This document shows positions 17,876 through 25,694 of a DNA stretch of 39,652 nt, piece by piece. Each line of letters starts with the position of its first letter. Positions within the stretch are counted from its first letter, which is position 1. A program made the translations under genes and the position numbers. This DNA is from Alphaproteobacteria bacterium (GTDB taxonomy: Bacteria; Pseudomonadota; Alphaproteobacteria; Rhizobiales; BM303), in contig JAJRYE010000137.1 in NCBI GenBank assembly GCA_024275895.1, positions 1 through 39,652 of the forward strand, written 5' to 3'. The notes under the pieces were generated by a model, which did not search any database, was not told the DNA's origin, and was given only the letters and a program-made list of their open reading frames with translations.

Positions 17876-19075
17876 ATGCAGAACCCTTCTTCCTTGTCGA
17901 TAATCGTGGTGGGCGGCGGCATTGGCGGCCTTGCTGCGGCGCTTTGTCTGGCCCGGAAGGGGTTTTCCATAACCCTTCTGGAAAAACGCGATGTTTTCAA
18001 GGAAGTCGGCGCCGGTATTCAAATCAGCCCCAATGGCAGCCGCGTATTGATAGAGCTGGGGCTCGGCAAGCATCTCGATCAACATGCTGTCCGGCCGGCC
18101 GGGATAAATGTCTTTGACGGCGTAAAGGGGCGGCAACTGGCGCGCATTCCCCTAATTCCCTACATGGAAGACAATTATGGCGCGCCCTATTACACGATTA
18201 CCCGTTCCGACCTTCACTCGGCGCTGGCAAATGCGGCCATGGCGCATGAAAATATCGATATCCATTTTGAATCCTATGTCACGGCGGTTGCCACGGATGG
18301 TGGCCGCGTCGCCATAACCGCCAATGAGAACGAGGACATGTTCGCCGATATCATGATCGGCGCCGATGGCGTCTGGTCGGCAACACGGAAACTTGTTCTT
18401 GAAGACGGCGCGGCGGAATATACCGGCCACACCGCCTGGCGGGCGCTGATTGATATCAACAAAGCTCCCGAATCCATGCGCTGCGCCATGGTCAATCTGT
18501 GGCTTGGTCCCAAAACCCATTTGGTGCATTATCCTGTATCATCCGGCACCAAGCTGAATATTGTGGCGATAACCGAATCCGACTGGGAAAAAGAGGGCTG
18601 GAATCACCGTGGCAATCCAAAAGAGCTTGCCGGCCTGTTTGCCGGCTGGGACGCCGCGCCGCGCGAATTGCTGCGCGCCATGGGAAGGCCCCTGAAATGG
18701 GCTCTGTGCGGCCGGCAACCCGACTATAACTGGCACGGCATAGACCGTGTCACATTACTCGGCGATGCGGCTCACCCGATGCTGCCCTATCTGGCGCAGG
18801 GCGCCGTCATGGCGATTGAAGACAGCTATGTTCTGGCGCAGGAGTTAGCCCGGCATGACGACCCGGTTCAGGCTTTAAGGTCCTATGAGAATATCCGCGG
18901 CCCCCGCACCGGCAAGGTTCAGCAGGGCGCATTCGACAATGCCAGTCACTATCACCTCACTGGCATGGCCGGTCACGCCAGAAATCTCGCCCTTCGCGCC
19001 GCCGGGGCCGCCCCGGGCCTGTTTCTGAAACGCTATCACTGGCTCTACAGCAAAAACGTGCTGACCGCCGGCTGA
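17876..19075 (+). CDS. FAD-dependent monooxygenase (salicylate hydroxylase/UbiH-like)
   Basis: The 399-residue flavoprotein belongs to the group A aromatic hydroxylases. It shows the FAD dinucleotide motif VVGGGIGGLAAALCLARKG, the middle GADGVWSATR motif, and the second FAD motif LLGDAAHPMLPYLAQGA. The length is normal, and there is no signal peptide or C-terminal membrane helix. Related enzymes hydroxylate aromatic acids or ubiquinone precursors, and the substrate cannot be decided here. It follows the NDUFS6-like gene on the same strand after 26 bases, and the pair is probably one operon. This makes a quinone-related role worth considering, but the family also contains many catabolic enzymes. 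Confidence 0.88.
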   Translation: MQNPSSLSIIVVGGGIGGLAAALCLARKGFSITLLEKRDVFKEVGAGIQISPNGSRVLIELGLGKHLDQHAVRPAGINVFDGVKGRQLARIPLIPYMEDNYGAPYYTITRSDLHSALANAAMAHENIDIHFESYVTAVATDGGRVAITANENEDMFADIMIGADGVWSATRKLVLEDGAAEYTGHTAWRALIDINKAPESMRCAMVNLWLGPKTHLVHYPVSSGTKLNIVAITESDWEKEGWNHRGNPKELAGLFAGWDAAPRELLRAMGRPLKWALCGRQPDYNWHGIDRVTLLGDAAHPMLPYLAQGAVMAIEDSYVLAQELARHDDPVQALRSYENIRGPRTGKVQQGAFDNASHYHLTGMAGHARNLALRAAGAAPGLFLKRYHWLYSKNVLTAG

Positions 19076-19109
19076 TCCTGTTTTTGTATTATCTCATATT
19101 TTCTTGTTT

Positions 19110-19121
19110 ATAACGCGTTAT
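19110..19121. promoter_or_regulatory. 12-bp perfect palindrome upstream of the cysteine-rich gene
   Basis: ATAACGCGTTAT reads the same on both strands. It overlaps a TATAAC (19109-19114) that could serve as a -10 element with TTGTAT (19084-19089) at a long 19-bp spacing. The position, 75 bases before the ATG in an AT-rich stretch, suits an operator, but no regulator is known. Confidence 0.3.
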
Positions 19122-19169
19122 TAAGCGGCCATATGCCACATTCCCCATCCCCTGTTTTCCTGCAATAAT

Positions 19170-19210
19170 CAGACGAGGAAAGCGGGATTTTCAATATGTT
19201 GCCTCGTCTG
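19170..19210 (+). promoter_or_regulatory. hairpin enclosing the start codon of the cysteine-rich gene
   Basis: CAGACGAGG (19170-19178) and CCTCGTCTG (19202-19210) are perfect 9-base complements. The 5' arm contains the GAGG purine motif, the 23-base loop contains GCGGG and the ATG (19196), and the 3' arm is codons 3-5. In the mRNA this would hide the main purine-rich ribosome site. Confidence 0.5.
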
Positions 19211-20398
19211 GTGCTGCTGGTGGTTTTTGTGTTTTTTACCACCAGTTCTGGTACATTTGTGACGCCGGTGCAGGCGCAGGGTTCGACGCTGGACACCAAA
19301 AAAACCGACACCCAGATTGATAATGCCAAATATGTATTTGAGCTCTTCGTGCTCGACCGGCTGCCTCCTGGCGTGTCGGATTTTGTTGGTCTGGTCAAGG
19401 AGTTACCCAAATACTCTAAAATCGGCCTGATAGCGCTATATCGCAAAAAACAAATCGAAGCGATGGAGTCGGGCGATTACGACAAGGCTGACCGTTATTA
19501 TGCGTTGATGAATTGCATGAATACCGGGGATTGCGCCTCTGTCCGCCGCTTTCAGGCCCGGAACAAGGCAAAGCATCAGGCTCAGTCAAAAGCCAAAAAA
19601 CAAAATCTGTCTCCCCTTGGACAACAGGGAAAAAAGGCCCTCATCGGTGGCATTTTGAACACCGGCAAACCGCCGGCTCCCACCTGTCCCGATGGTCAAA
19701 GATACTGCTACGGGGGCACGTATGGCCCTGGCGGCTGCTATCACACAAAAGCCCAGAACTGCACTGAAGGACTGATCTGCCGCCGCTGGTCATTTGCCTG
19801 CAAACTGCCCGGTCAGGCCGCCTATTGCGAGCGCGCGTTTGAAAAATGCAAGGTAAAGCCAAAATCTCCCTGCCCCGCTGGTCAGTGGCTGTGTCCACCG
19901 GGGCCGAACGGCAAGGGGCGCTGCATCAGGCCGGGTGAAACCTGCATTCGGGGGCTGGTCTGCCGCAAGGGGGCGTGTGTCTGCAAACTGCCCAATATTC
20001 CGGCTTACTGCGCCCCATGCGGCGCAATCTGCCAGCCGCGGCCCAAACCGGCGCCAAAGGTTTTATCGCCCTGCCCCGCCGGTCTCAAATATTGTCCACC
20101 CGGGGTTCTTGGCCGGGGCGGCTGCATCAGGCCTTACCAGTCCTGCATAAAGGGGCTGGTCTGTCCCACTGGGTATTTCTACTGCAAACTGCCCGGCGAA
20201 GCGGCCTATTGCGCCCGTCCTGGCAGCCGCTGTGTCTCAAAGAAAAAACCGGTTCAAACCCCGCTGGTCCCGCCGCCGCCCAGAACCTTCACACCCTCGC
20301 GCTGCGCGCCGCCAGGAGTATGGTGCCCGGCGGGCGCCTATGGCCCCGGCCGCTGCTATGTGCGCGGGGCGCAAAGATGCATTCGCGGCATGGTCTGA
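19196..20398 (+). CDS. secreted cysteine-rich repeat protein, ends at an in-frame UGA
   Basis: This protein is not recognised as a named family. Residues 1-28 are a signal peptide (hydrophobic LVLLVVFVFFTT, VQAQG cleavage site), so it is exported. Residues 30-150 are a charged, helical-looking domain. From C164 come tandem repeats with eight cysteines spaced about C-x6-C-x9-C-x6/7-C-x5-C-x6-C-x8-C-x6-C, with conserved pieces such as CPAG, YGPGRC, CIRGLVC and CKLPG-AYC. First cysteines are at residues 164, 226, 293 and 370, with Pro/Lys-rich linkers between. The frame stops at UGA (20396-20398, codon 401) exactly where repeat 4 should have its fifth cysteine, and the same frame continues with more repeats to 21127. 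It stands alone; the next gene is convergent. Disulfide-bonded surface or adhesive roles are guesses. Confidence 0.75.
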   Translation: MLPRLVLLVVFVFFTTSSGTFVTPVQAQGSTLDTKKTDTQIDNAKYVFELFVLDRLPPGVSDFVGLVKELPKYSKIGLIALYRKKQIEAMESGDYDKADRYYALMNCMNTGDCASVRRFQARNKAKHQAQSKAKKQNLSPLGQQGKKALIGGILNTGKPPAPTCPDGQRYCYGGTYGPGGCYHTKAQNCTEGLICRRWSFACKLPGQAAYCERAFEKCKVKPKSPCPAGQWLCPPGPNGKGRCIRPGETCIRGLVCRKGACVCKLPNIPAYCAPCGAICQPRPKPAPKVLSPCPAGLKYCPPGVLGRGGCIRPYQSCIKGLVCPTGYFYCKLPGEAAYCARPGSRCVSKKKPVQTPLVPPPPRTFTPSRCAPPGVWCPAGAYGPGRCYVRGAQRCIRGMV

Positions 20399-21127
20399 GC
20401 GGCAGGATTTAAAGCCTGCAAGCGACCCGGACAGCGCCCGCGCTGCATCCGCGCCAATCTTCCCTGTCAGCCGCCGCCCGTTCCGGTGCAGACACTGCCG
20501 GTTTTCAAACCGCCATCGCGCTGCCGCGCGCCGCAAATCTGGTGCCCGGCGGGCGCTTACGGGCCGGGCCGGTGTTATCTGCCGGGCGTTGCCCGGTGCA
20601 TTCGCGGCAAGACCTGCCCGAGCGGTTTCAAAATTTGCAAAATTCCGGGCGAGCGCGCCCGCTGCATCCCGGCGACGGGAATATGTCTGGCGCAAAAACG
20701 CCCGCTGCCGCCGGCCGCCGCGCCGAAAAGACCAAATTCGGGAATCTCTGGCAGCCCATTCATAAAACGCTGTCCGCCGGGACCAAATGGTAGCGGTGGC
20801 ATGTATTCGCCCTCAAGGGAAATCTGCGTGGGCGGAGCACTCTGCCCCATATGCGGCCCGCGCAGCAAATCAACAAAATGCCTTAGGCGGTCACCGGTTT
20901 GCGGCGGCCCGGTCAGGCCATCTCCCGGCAAGTCCTTTCACAAGCCTCCAGCAAAGCAACTTCCCCCGGGGCCACATGATTCTCTTGGCAGCAAAATCGG
21001 CAGCAAATCCTTTGGCAGGGTCAGGACAAGGCCAAAAAACAACATCAGGCATGAGCCCGGCCGAAGCCGGATTGAGAATTCCTATATCAACAAGATACTG
21101 AGAAAATACAGCAAACCCGCGGGCTGA
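20399..21127 (+). other. in-frame continuation of the cysteine-rich repeat gene after UGA
   Basis: The same frame as 19196-20398 stays open for 242 codons up to a TGA at 21125-21127. It completes repeat 4 (remaining cysteines FKAC, RPRC, NLPC), carries a complete repeat 5 (first cysteine at codon 443, eighth at codon 497) and a diverged repeat 6 (from codon 526, in which the third cysteine is methionine). A basic Pro/Gly-rich tail ends ILRKYSKPAG. A free-standing start (an ATG-less internal codon at 20486) has no ribosome site and would begin in a linker, so this is best read as the C-terminal part of the same gene. It is either separated by a nonsense mutation or joined by UGA recoding. Confidence 0.6.
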
Positions 21128-21199
21128 CAGACGAATGAACTGGCGTTGTGCCCGCCTGGTTCACGGGACCATTGACAGACTCTCCATAACAAAGGCGCA

Positions 21200-21604
21200 T
21201 CAGGCCTGTTCAAGTTCAATCAGCGTTCCCAGCCCGTCCCTGGGGTGCAGGAACACGACCGGGTTGCCATGCGCGCCGGTCTTCGGTTCACCATCCCCCA
21301 GTACCTGTACCCCTTCAGCCACAAGCTTGTCCCGCGCCGCGATGATATCATCGACCTCGTAGCAGACATGATGCATGCCCCCGGCCGGGTTCTTGTTCAG
21401 GAAGGCCGCAATCGGCGATTTTTCCCCCAGCGGCTCAAGCAGCTCAATTTTGGTGTTGGGCAGTTCGATAAATACAACCCTGACCCCGTGTTCGGGCAAA
21501 TCGAGAGGTTTGGAGACTTTTGCACCCAACAATTCCGCATAAAGATGAATGCCCTTTTCAAGATCCGGCACCGCAATGGCGACATGATTCAAGCGACCGA
21601 TCAT
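21200..21604 (-). CDS. mce: methylmalonyl-CoA epimerase
   Basis: The epimerase converts (S)- to (R)-methylmalonyl-CoA in propionate and branched-chain catabolism. The 134-residue protein is two VOC/glyoxalase-fold modules: the first begins MIGRLNHVAIAVPDLEKGIHLY (metal-ligand H7), and the second carries GGMHHVCYEVDDI and ends VVFLHPRDGLGTLIELEQA. The ATG at 21604 is selected because AAAGGAG lies eight bases before it; a longer version to 21643 adds 13 residues with no homology. It is the last gene of the birA-rnj-mce tail of the nuo operon, an arrangement common in alphaproteobacteria. Its partner methylmalonyl-CoA mutase is not in the window. The upstream gap holds a long hairpin (21680-21727). 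Confidence 0.93.
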   Translation of the reverse strand: MIGRLNHVAIAVPDLEKGIHLYAELLGAKVSKPLDLPEHGVRVVFIELPNTKIELLEPLGEKSPIAAFLNKNPAGGMHHVCYEVDDIIAARDKLVAEGVQVLGDGEPKTGAHGNPVVFLHPRDGLGTLIELEQA

Positions 21605-21679
21605 CTGGGAAACTCCTTTAAACTTGGAGCAGCACGCGTTCATTTGTATTCACGCCCGCTGCTCAGAATTATTTGTGCC

Positions 21680-21727
21680 GATCAACTTGTCTGCGTTCAA
21701 GTGATTCCTCTTGAACGCAGGTTGATC
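21680..21727 (-). other. long stem-loop directly after the RNase J stop codon
   Basis: GATCAAC (21680-21686) and CTGCGTTCAAG (21691-21701) pair perfectly with GTTGATC (21721-21727) and CTTGAACGCAG (21710-21720). This gives 18 base pairs interrupted by a 4-base bulge, with an 8-base loop. The stem begins at the G of the rnj TAG. No T-run follows on either strand, so it is not a standard intrinsic terminator. Confidence 0.7.
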
Positions 21728-23412
21728 TATACCCGAGCCAAAACAACCCGGCAGTCGGTTTTTTTGCCCCATGCCCTTGCCACCGCGCCGCGAACGGCGC
21801 GGCGCACGGTCTCGACAACCAGCGCGTCCTTTTTTCGCCTTGCGCGCGGCAGGGCGTCGAGCGTATCGTCAATGGCGTCAAAAATGATATCCTCGAATGT
21901 ATTGCCCTTGCTGTCTTCTTCCGGCAGGCCAATGATTTCGATTTGCGGATCATCGGCAACCTTGCCCCTGGCATCAAGCGCCAGAAAGACAATCACCGCG
22001 CCGACAAAGGACACCTTGCGCCGCGCCCGTAACGGCCCGTTCATGGCCGGCATGATAATTTTACCATCAACGCACAGCCGTCCCGCGGGGACCTCATCAA
22101 TAATCTGCAACGGCCCCGGCGCCAGCCGCACCAGACTTCCGTTGCGCACCGGTGCGGTCTCTTTTACCCCCAGTGAACGGGCCAGTTTTTCATGCGTAAC
22201 CAGATGCAGCGCCTCACCATGAACCGGAATGGCGGCTTCTGGGCGCAGCCATTTATACATGCGCTCCACCTCGCCGCGTTTGGGGTGCCCGGTGACATGC
22301 ACCGGAAAATCATGGGTGGAATAAATGACCTCGACGCCAAGATCGGCAAGATTGTTTTCAACCGCGCCAATTTCCTTCTCATTTCCCGGAATGGTCTTGG
22401 AGGAAAATATCACCATATCCCCGGCGCTCAGCGTAATGCGCGGATGGGTCCCGGCGGCGATACGCGAGAGCGCCGCGCGCGCCTCGCCCTGTGATCCGGT
22501 GCACAGCAGAACAACTTTTTCCGGCGGCAGATAGCCAAAATCATCTTCCGTCAGCAACTCGCCTTCCCAGTGAAAACAACCCGCTTCTTGCGCCGCGGCG
22601 ACAATTTTATGCATGGAGCGCCCGGCCAGGACTATGTGACGCCCGGCTTTTTGCGCCGCCCGCATCACCGAGAGCAGGCGCCCGGCATTGGAGGCAAAAG
22701 TGGTCACCGCCACCCGCCCTTTGGCGCTGTTGATCACCCTGGCCAGATTCTGCCCGATCCGGCTTTCACTCGGCGAGGGGCTGGAGGAGAGAATATTGGT
22801 GGAATCACAAACCAGCGCCCGGCAACCCTCCTCGCCCAGAGCCTTGAAGGGCGCAGGGTCAAAAGGTTTGCCCAGGACCGGGCCCGGATCTATGCGCCAG
22901 TCGCCGCTATGGAGGACATTGCCGGCTTTGGTCCGGATTGCCAGCGCATGGGCTTCAGGGATCGAGTGGGTCACCGGAATATATTCGATGTTGAACGGAC
23001 CCAGATCAAAGCGCTTTCCCGGCTGCACCAGATGAAGCGGAACCTCACCGCCAAAGCCGGTTTCGGCCAGACGCATTTGCAGCAAAACGGCGGAAAATCT
23101 TGTGGCATAAACCGGCACACGCAATCTTGGCCACAGATGCGAAATGGCGCCGTAATGGTCTTCATGGGCATGGGTGAGAACAATACCCAGCAGATTTTCG
23201 CGCTCGCCCTCAATAAATGACGTATCCGCCATCATGATTTCAACACCCGGCATTTCGGGTCCCGGAAAGCTGATCCCCAGATCAACCATGATCCATTTGC
23301 GCCCCTGCGCCGGTCCGAACCCGTAAAGATACAGATTCATGCCAATCTCACCCACACCGCCCAGCGGCACAAAGACAAGCTCATCGGTTCTTTTGTGCGA
23401 TTTCGGGCTCAT
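21727..23412 (-). CDS. rnj: ribonuclease J
   Basis: RNase J is a metallo-beta-lactamase/beta-CASP ribonuclease with endo- and 5'-3' exonuclease activity, used in RNA maturation and decay. The 561-residue protein has the zinc site HAHEDHYGA (H81, H83, D85, H86). Further family motifs are HSIPEAHAL, GDWRID, the beta-CASP motifs VFSSKTIPGNE and HVTGHPKRGEVE, and a C-terminal domain. Alphaproteobacteria commonly have a single RNase J. The ATG overlaps the birA stop (ATGA), so the two are coupled. A strong stem-loop starts at its stop codon and could stabilise or process the transcript before mce. Confidence 0.95.
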   Translation of the reverse strand: MSPKSHKRTDELVFVPLGGVGEIGMNLYLYGFGPAQGRKWIMVDLGISFPGPEMPGVEIMMADTSFIEGERENLLGIVLTHAHEDHYGAISHLWPRLRVPVYATRFSAVLLQMRLAETGFGGEVPLHLVQPGKRFDLGPFNIEYIPVTHSIPEAHALAIRTKAGNVLHSGDWRIDPGPVLGKPFDPAPFKALGEEGCRALVCDSTNILSSSPSPSESRIGQNLARVINSAKGRVAVTTFASNAGRLLSVMRAAQKAGRHIVLAGRSMHKIVAAAQEAGCFHWEGELLTEDDFGYLPPEKVVLLCTGSQGEARAALSRIAAGTHPRITLSAGDMVIFSSKTIPGNEKEIGAVENNLADLGVEVIYSTHDFPVHVTGHPKRGEVERMYKWLRPEAAIPVHGEALHLVTHEKLARSLGVKETAPVRNGSLVRLAPGPLQIIDEVPAGRLCVDGKIIMPAMNGPLRARRKVSFVGAVIVFLALDARGKVADDPQIEIIGLPEEDSKGNTFEDIIFDAIDDTLDALPRARRKKDALVVETVRRAVRGAVARAWGKKTDCRVVLARV

Positions 23413-24239
23413 GAATTCACGCTTTTCAGTCGATGAACCTCGCCGGAGGTAATCCGCCGTTTTTCACCCGAGGCCAGGCGCAGAATAAGCGCGCCATCTT
23501 TATCTATGTTTTCAAAAACGCCGCTGAGGTTTTTATTTTGTGAGATCGCCGAATACGTCTTGCCAATGCCTTCGGCGCGCTCCAGCCAGTCCTTGCGTAT
23601 TCCGGCAAAATTGCGCCCCTGCCGCCAGTGCCACAGGCGTTTGTCAAAGCTTGCGGCAAGACAGGACAGCGCTTTTTGCGGTGTGATACTGATATTGCAA
23701 TCAGCCAGACAGGTTGCCGGTTTTTCTTTGATCTCGGGGCAATGCGCCAGATTAAGGCCAATGCCGATTACCGCCTGCCGCACCGGGGCGCCCGTGGAGG
23801 ACGTTTCAAGCAGAATTCCGGCCAGCTTTTTTCCGCCCAGCAAAATATCATTCGGCCATTTCAGGGAAAGCCTTTTGATGCCGCCAATATCATTCCGGCC
23901 ATTTTTATGGTCAGCCCCGCGAATGACGGGCGCAAGCTCCGCTTCCATCATAGCAGCAAGTGCATCATGCACCCCAAGCGCTGCGACGAAGGAGAGTTGC
24001 GGAATATCCTCGGGCTTGCAGCTTACGGAAACGAGTAAAGAGGCGAAAAGATTTCCCGCATCGGAATGCCATTCCCGGCCCTGACGGCCGCGTCCGGCGC
24101 TCTGGCTTTTGGCCAGAAACCAGTGCGGCCCGGTCCGGCCCTCGCGCGCAGCGCGCAAGGCAAGGGCATTGGTTGAATCAATATCATCAAACACGCTCAG
24201 CCCGGTGCCGGACGGCATTACAGGATCGGATACAGCCAT
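23409..24239 (-). CDS. birA: biotin--[acetyl-CoA-carboxylase] ligase
   Basis: BirA activates biotin as biotinyl-AMP and attaches it to biotin carboxyl carrier protein. The 276-residue protein has the catalytic GRGRQGREW loop (49-57), the KWPNDILLGGKKLAGILLE motif (127-145) and a small C-terminal SH3-like domain. It lacks the N-terminal helix-turn-helix of E. coli BirA, so it is a ligase without repressor function. An unusual stretch of about 20 residues before the KWPND motif (GADHKNGRNDIGG region, 105-120) looks like an insertion and is encoded by palindrome-like DNA. The gene starts seven bases after nuoN and overlaps rnj, so it belongs to the nuo operon. Confidence 0.94.
   Translation of the reverse strand: MAVSDPVMPSGTGLSVFDDIDSTNALALRAAREGRTGPHWFLAKSQSAGRGRQGREWHSDAGNLFASLLVSVSCKPEDIPQLSFVAALGVHDALAAMMEAELAPVIRGADHKNGRNDIGGIKRLSLKWPNDILLGGKKLAGILLETSSTGAPVRQAVIGIGLNLAHCPEIKEKPATCLADCNISITPQKALSCLAASFDKRLWHWRQGRNFAGIRKDWLERAEGIGKTYSAISQNKNLSGVFENIDKDGALILRLASGEKRRITSGEVHRLKSVNS
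23889..23930 (-). repeat. palindrome-like insert in birA
   Basis: On the coding strand the segment starts CCCGTCATTCGCGGGGCTGA and ends GGCCGGAATGAT. The two ends are imperfectly complementary (GTCATTCGCGGG against ATCATTCCGGCC). It encodes the residues PVIRGADHKNGRND just before the conserved KWPND strand. The GTCATTC edge recalls dispersed palindromes of alphaproteobacterial genomes. Assignment is tentative. Confidence 0.35.
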
Positions 24240-24246
24240 TATAACC

Positions 24247-25683
24247 TTAAAACAATGCGGCGGCAGCGTTTTGAGCCGCTTTCAGAACAGGGGCCGGATA
24301 AACAAAGAACACCAGAACGAACAATCCCGCCGCGCCAAAGATGGTGGCAAGTTCGCGTGGCATGGGTTCAAAATCCTCGGCCGGTTTGTCAAAATAAATG
24401 ATCTTGACGATGCGCAGATAGTAAAATGCCCCCACCACACTGGCCAGAACGCCGATCACCGCCAGCAGGAACAGGCCCGCCTTGACAGCGGCCAGAAAGA
24501 CATAGAACTTGGCGATAAACCCGGCCATGGGCGGGATTCCCGCCAGCGAGAACATCAGCAGCGAGAGCGCCAGCGCCTGCATGGGGCGGGTTTTGGAAAG
24601 CCCCGCCAGATCGTCGATATTCTCTACCATGGCCCCGTCCCGGCGCATGGAAAGGATAAAGGCGAAAGTCCCCAGTGTCATCACCAGATAAATGAGCAGA
24701 TAAACAATCACGCCGCGAACGCCCTGCTCGTTGGCCGCCGCCAGCCCGACAAGGGCAAAGCCCATATGGCCGATGGAGGAATAGGCCATCAGACGCTTGA
24801 TATTGCGCTGGCCGATAGCTGCAAAAGCGCCAAGCACCATGGAGGCGATGGAGATGAACACCAGAACCTGCTGCCAGTCCTGGGAGATGGCGGGAAAGGC
24901 GGTGTAAAGAATGCGGATCAAAAGCGCCATGGCGGCAATCTTGGGCGCGGCGGCGAAAAAGGCAGTGACAGGCGTCGGCGCGCCTTCATAAACATCGGGC
25001 GTCCACATATGAAACGGCACCGCCGAAATTTTAAACGAAATCCCCGCCAGCAAAAAGGCCAGACCGAACAGGAGGCCGAGCGATGAGCCCTCCTTGCCCA
25101 CGACCGCGGCGATATCGACAAACAATGTTGAGCCGGTAAAGCCATAGATGAGCGAGGAGCCATAAAGCAACAGCCCCGAGGAGAGCGCGCCAAGGATGAA
25201 ATATTTCAGCCCCGCCTCGACGGAGCGCTCCTTGTCGCGCCTGATCGCCGCAATGACATAAAGCGAGAGGCTTTGTAACTCCAGCCCGAGGTAAAGTGCA
25301 ATCAGGCCGTTGGCCGAGATCATCATCAACATGCCCAGTATGGCAAGAACGATCAGGATTGGATATTCAAAGCCCTCGAAATTCTCGTTTTTGAAGAACT
25401 GCACCGACATGACCAGCGCCCCCACGGCACCGATGATCGAGAGCAGCTTCATAAAGCGGATAAATGGATCAACCGCAAAGGCACCGCCAAAGGTGACCTC
25501 CTTGCCGGTTCCGAACAGTAAAAACACCCCGACAAATATCAGCAGGCCGATGCTGAGCCCGAACATGCCCCTGCCCGCATCGCTCTTGCGGAATGCGCCA
25601 AGCATTAAAAGCGCCATTGCGCCGAGCGCCAGAAGCAACTCCGGCAGGGCCGGCCAGAATGAAGGAATAGTGGTTTCCGGCAT
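24247..25683 (-). CDS. nuoN: NADH-quinone oxidoreductase subunit N
   Basis: NuoN is one of three antiporter-like membrane subunits of complex I that carry proton translocation. The 478-residue protein has about 14 hydrophobic helices. It has the family's central region [31 protein letters not shown], with the conserved lysine and histidine of the proton channel, and [21 protein letters not shown], the signature of the NuoL/M/N superfamily. It is the last structural gene of the nuo cluster, 11 bases after nuoM and seven bases before birA, so transcription probably continues into birA-rnj-mce. Confidence 0.97.
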   Translation of the reverse strand: MPETTIPSFWPALPELLLALGAMALLMLGAFRKSDAGRGMFGLSIGLLIFVGVFLLFGTGKEVTFGGAFAVDPFIRFMKLLSIIGAVGALVMSVQFFKNENFEGFEYPILIVLAILGMLMMISANGLIALYLGLELQSLSLYVIAAIRRDKERSVEAGLKYFILGALSSGLLLYGSSLIYGFTGSTLFVDIAAVVGKEGSSLGLLFGLAFLLAGISFKISAVPFHMWTPDVYEGAPTPVTAFFAAAPKIAAMALLIRILYTAFPAISQDWQQVLVFISIASMVLGAFAAIGQRNIKRLMAYSSIGHMGFALVGLAAANEQGVRGVIVYLLIYLVMTLGTFAFILSMRRDGAMVENIDDLAGLSKTRPMQALALSLLMFSLAGIPPMAGFIAKFYVFLAAVKAGLFLLAVIGVLASVVGAFYYLRIVKIIYFDKPAEDFEPMPRELATIFGAAGLFVLVFFVYPAPVLKAAQNAAAALF

Positions 25684-25694
25684 GGGTGTCTTCC

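Noticed and set aside
20402-20419. Stem after the UGA as a proven SECIS element
   Set aside because: It is only 5 bp with an AT loop and lies closer to the UGA than known bacterial SECIS loops; kept only as a point to test.
19196-21127. Alternative genetic code (UGA as Cys or Trp)
   Set aside because: TGA ends many other genes here (lipA, pdhA, nuoD, nuoG and others) at family-appropriate positions.
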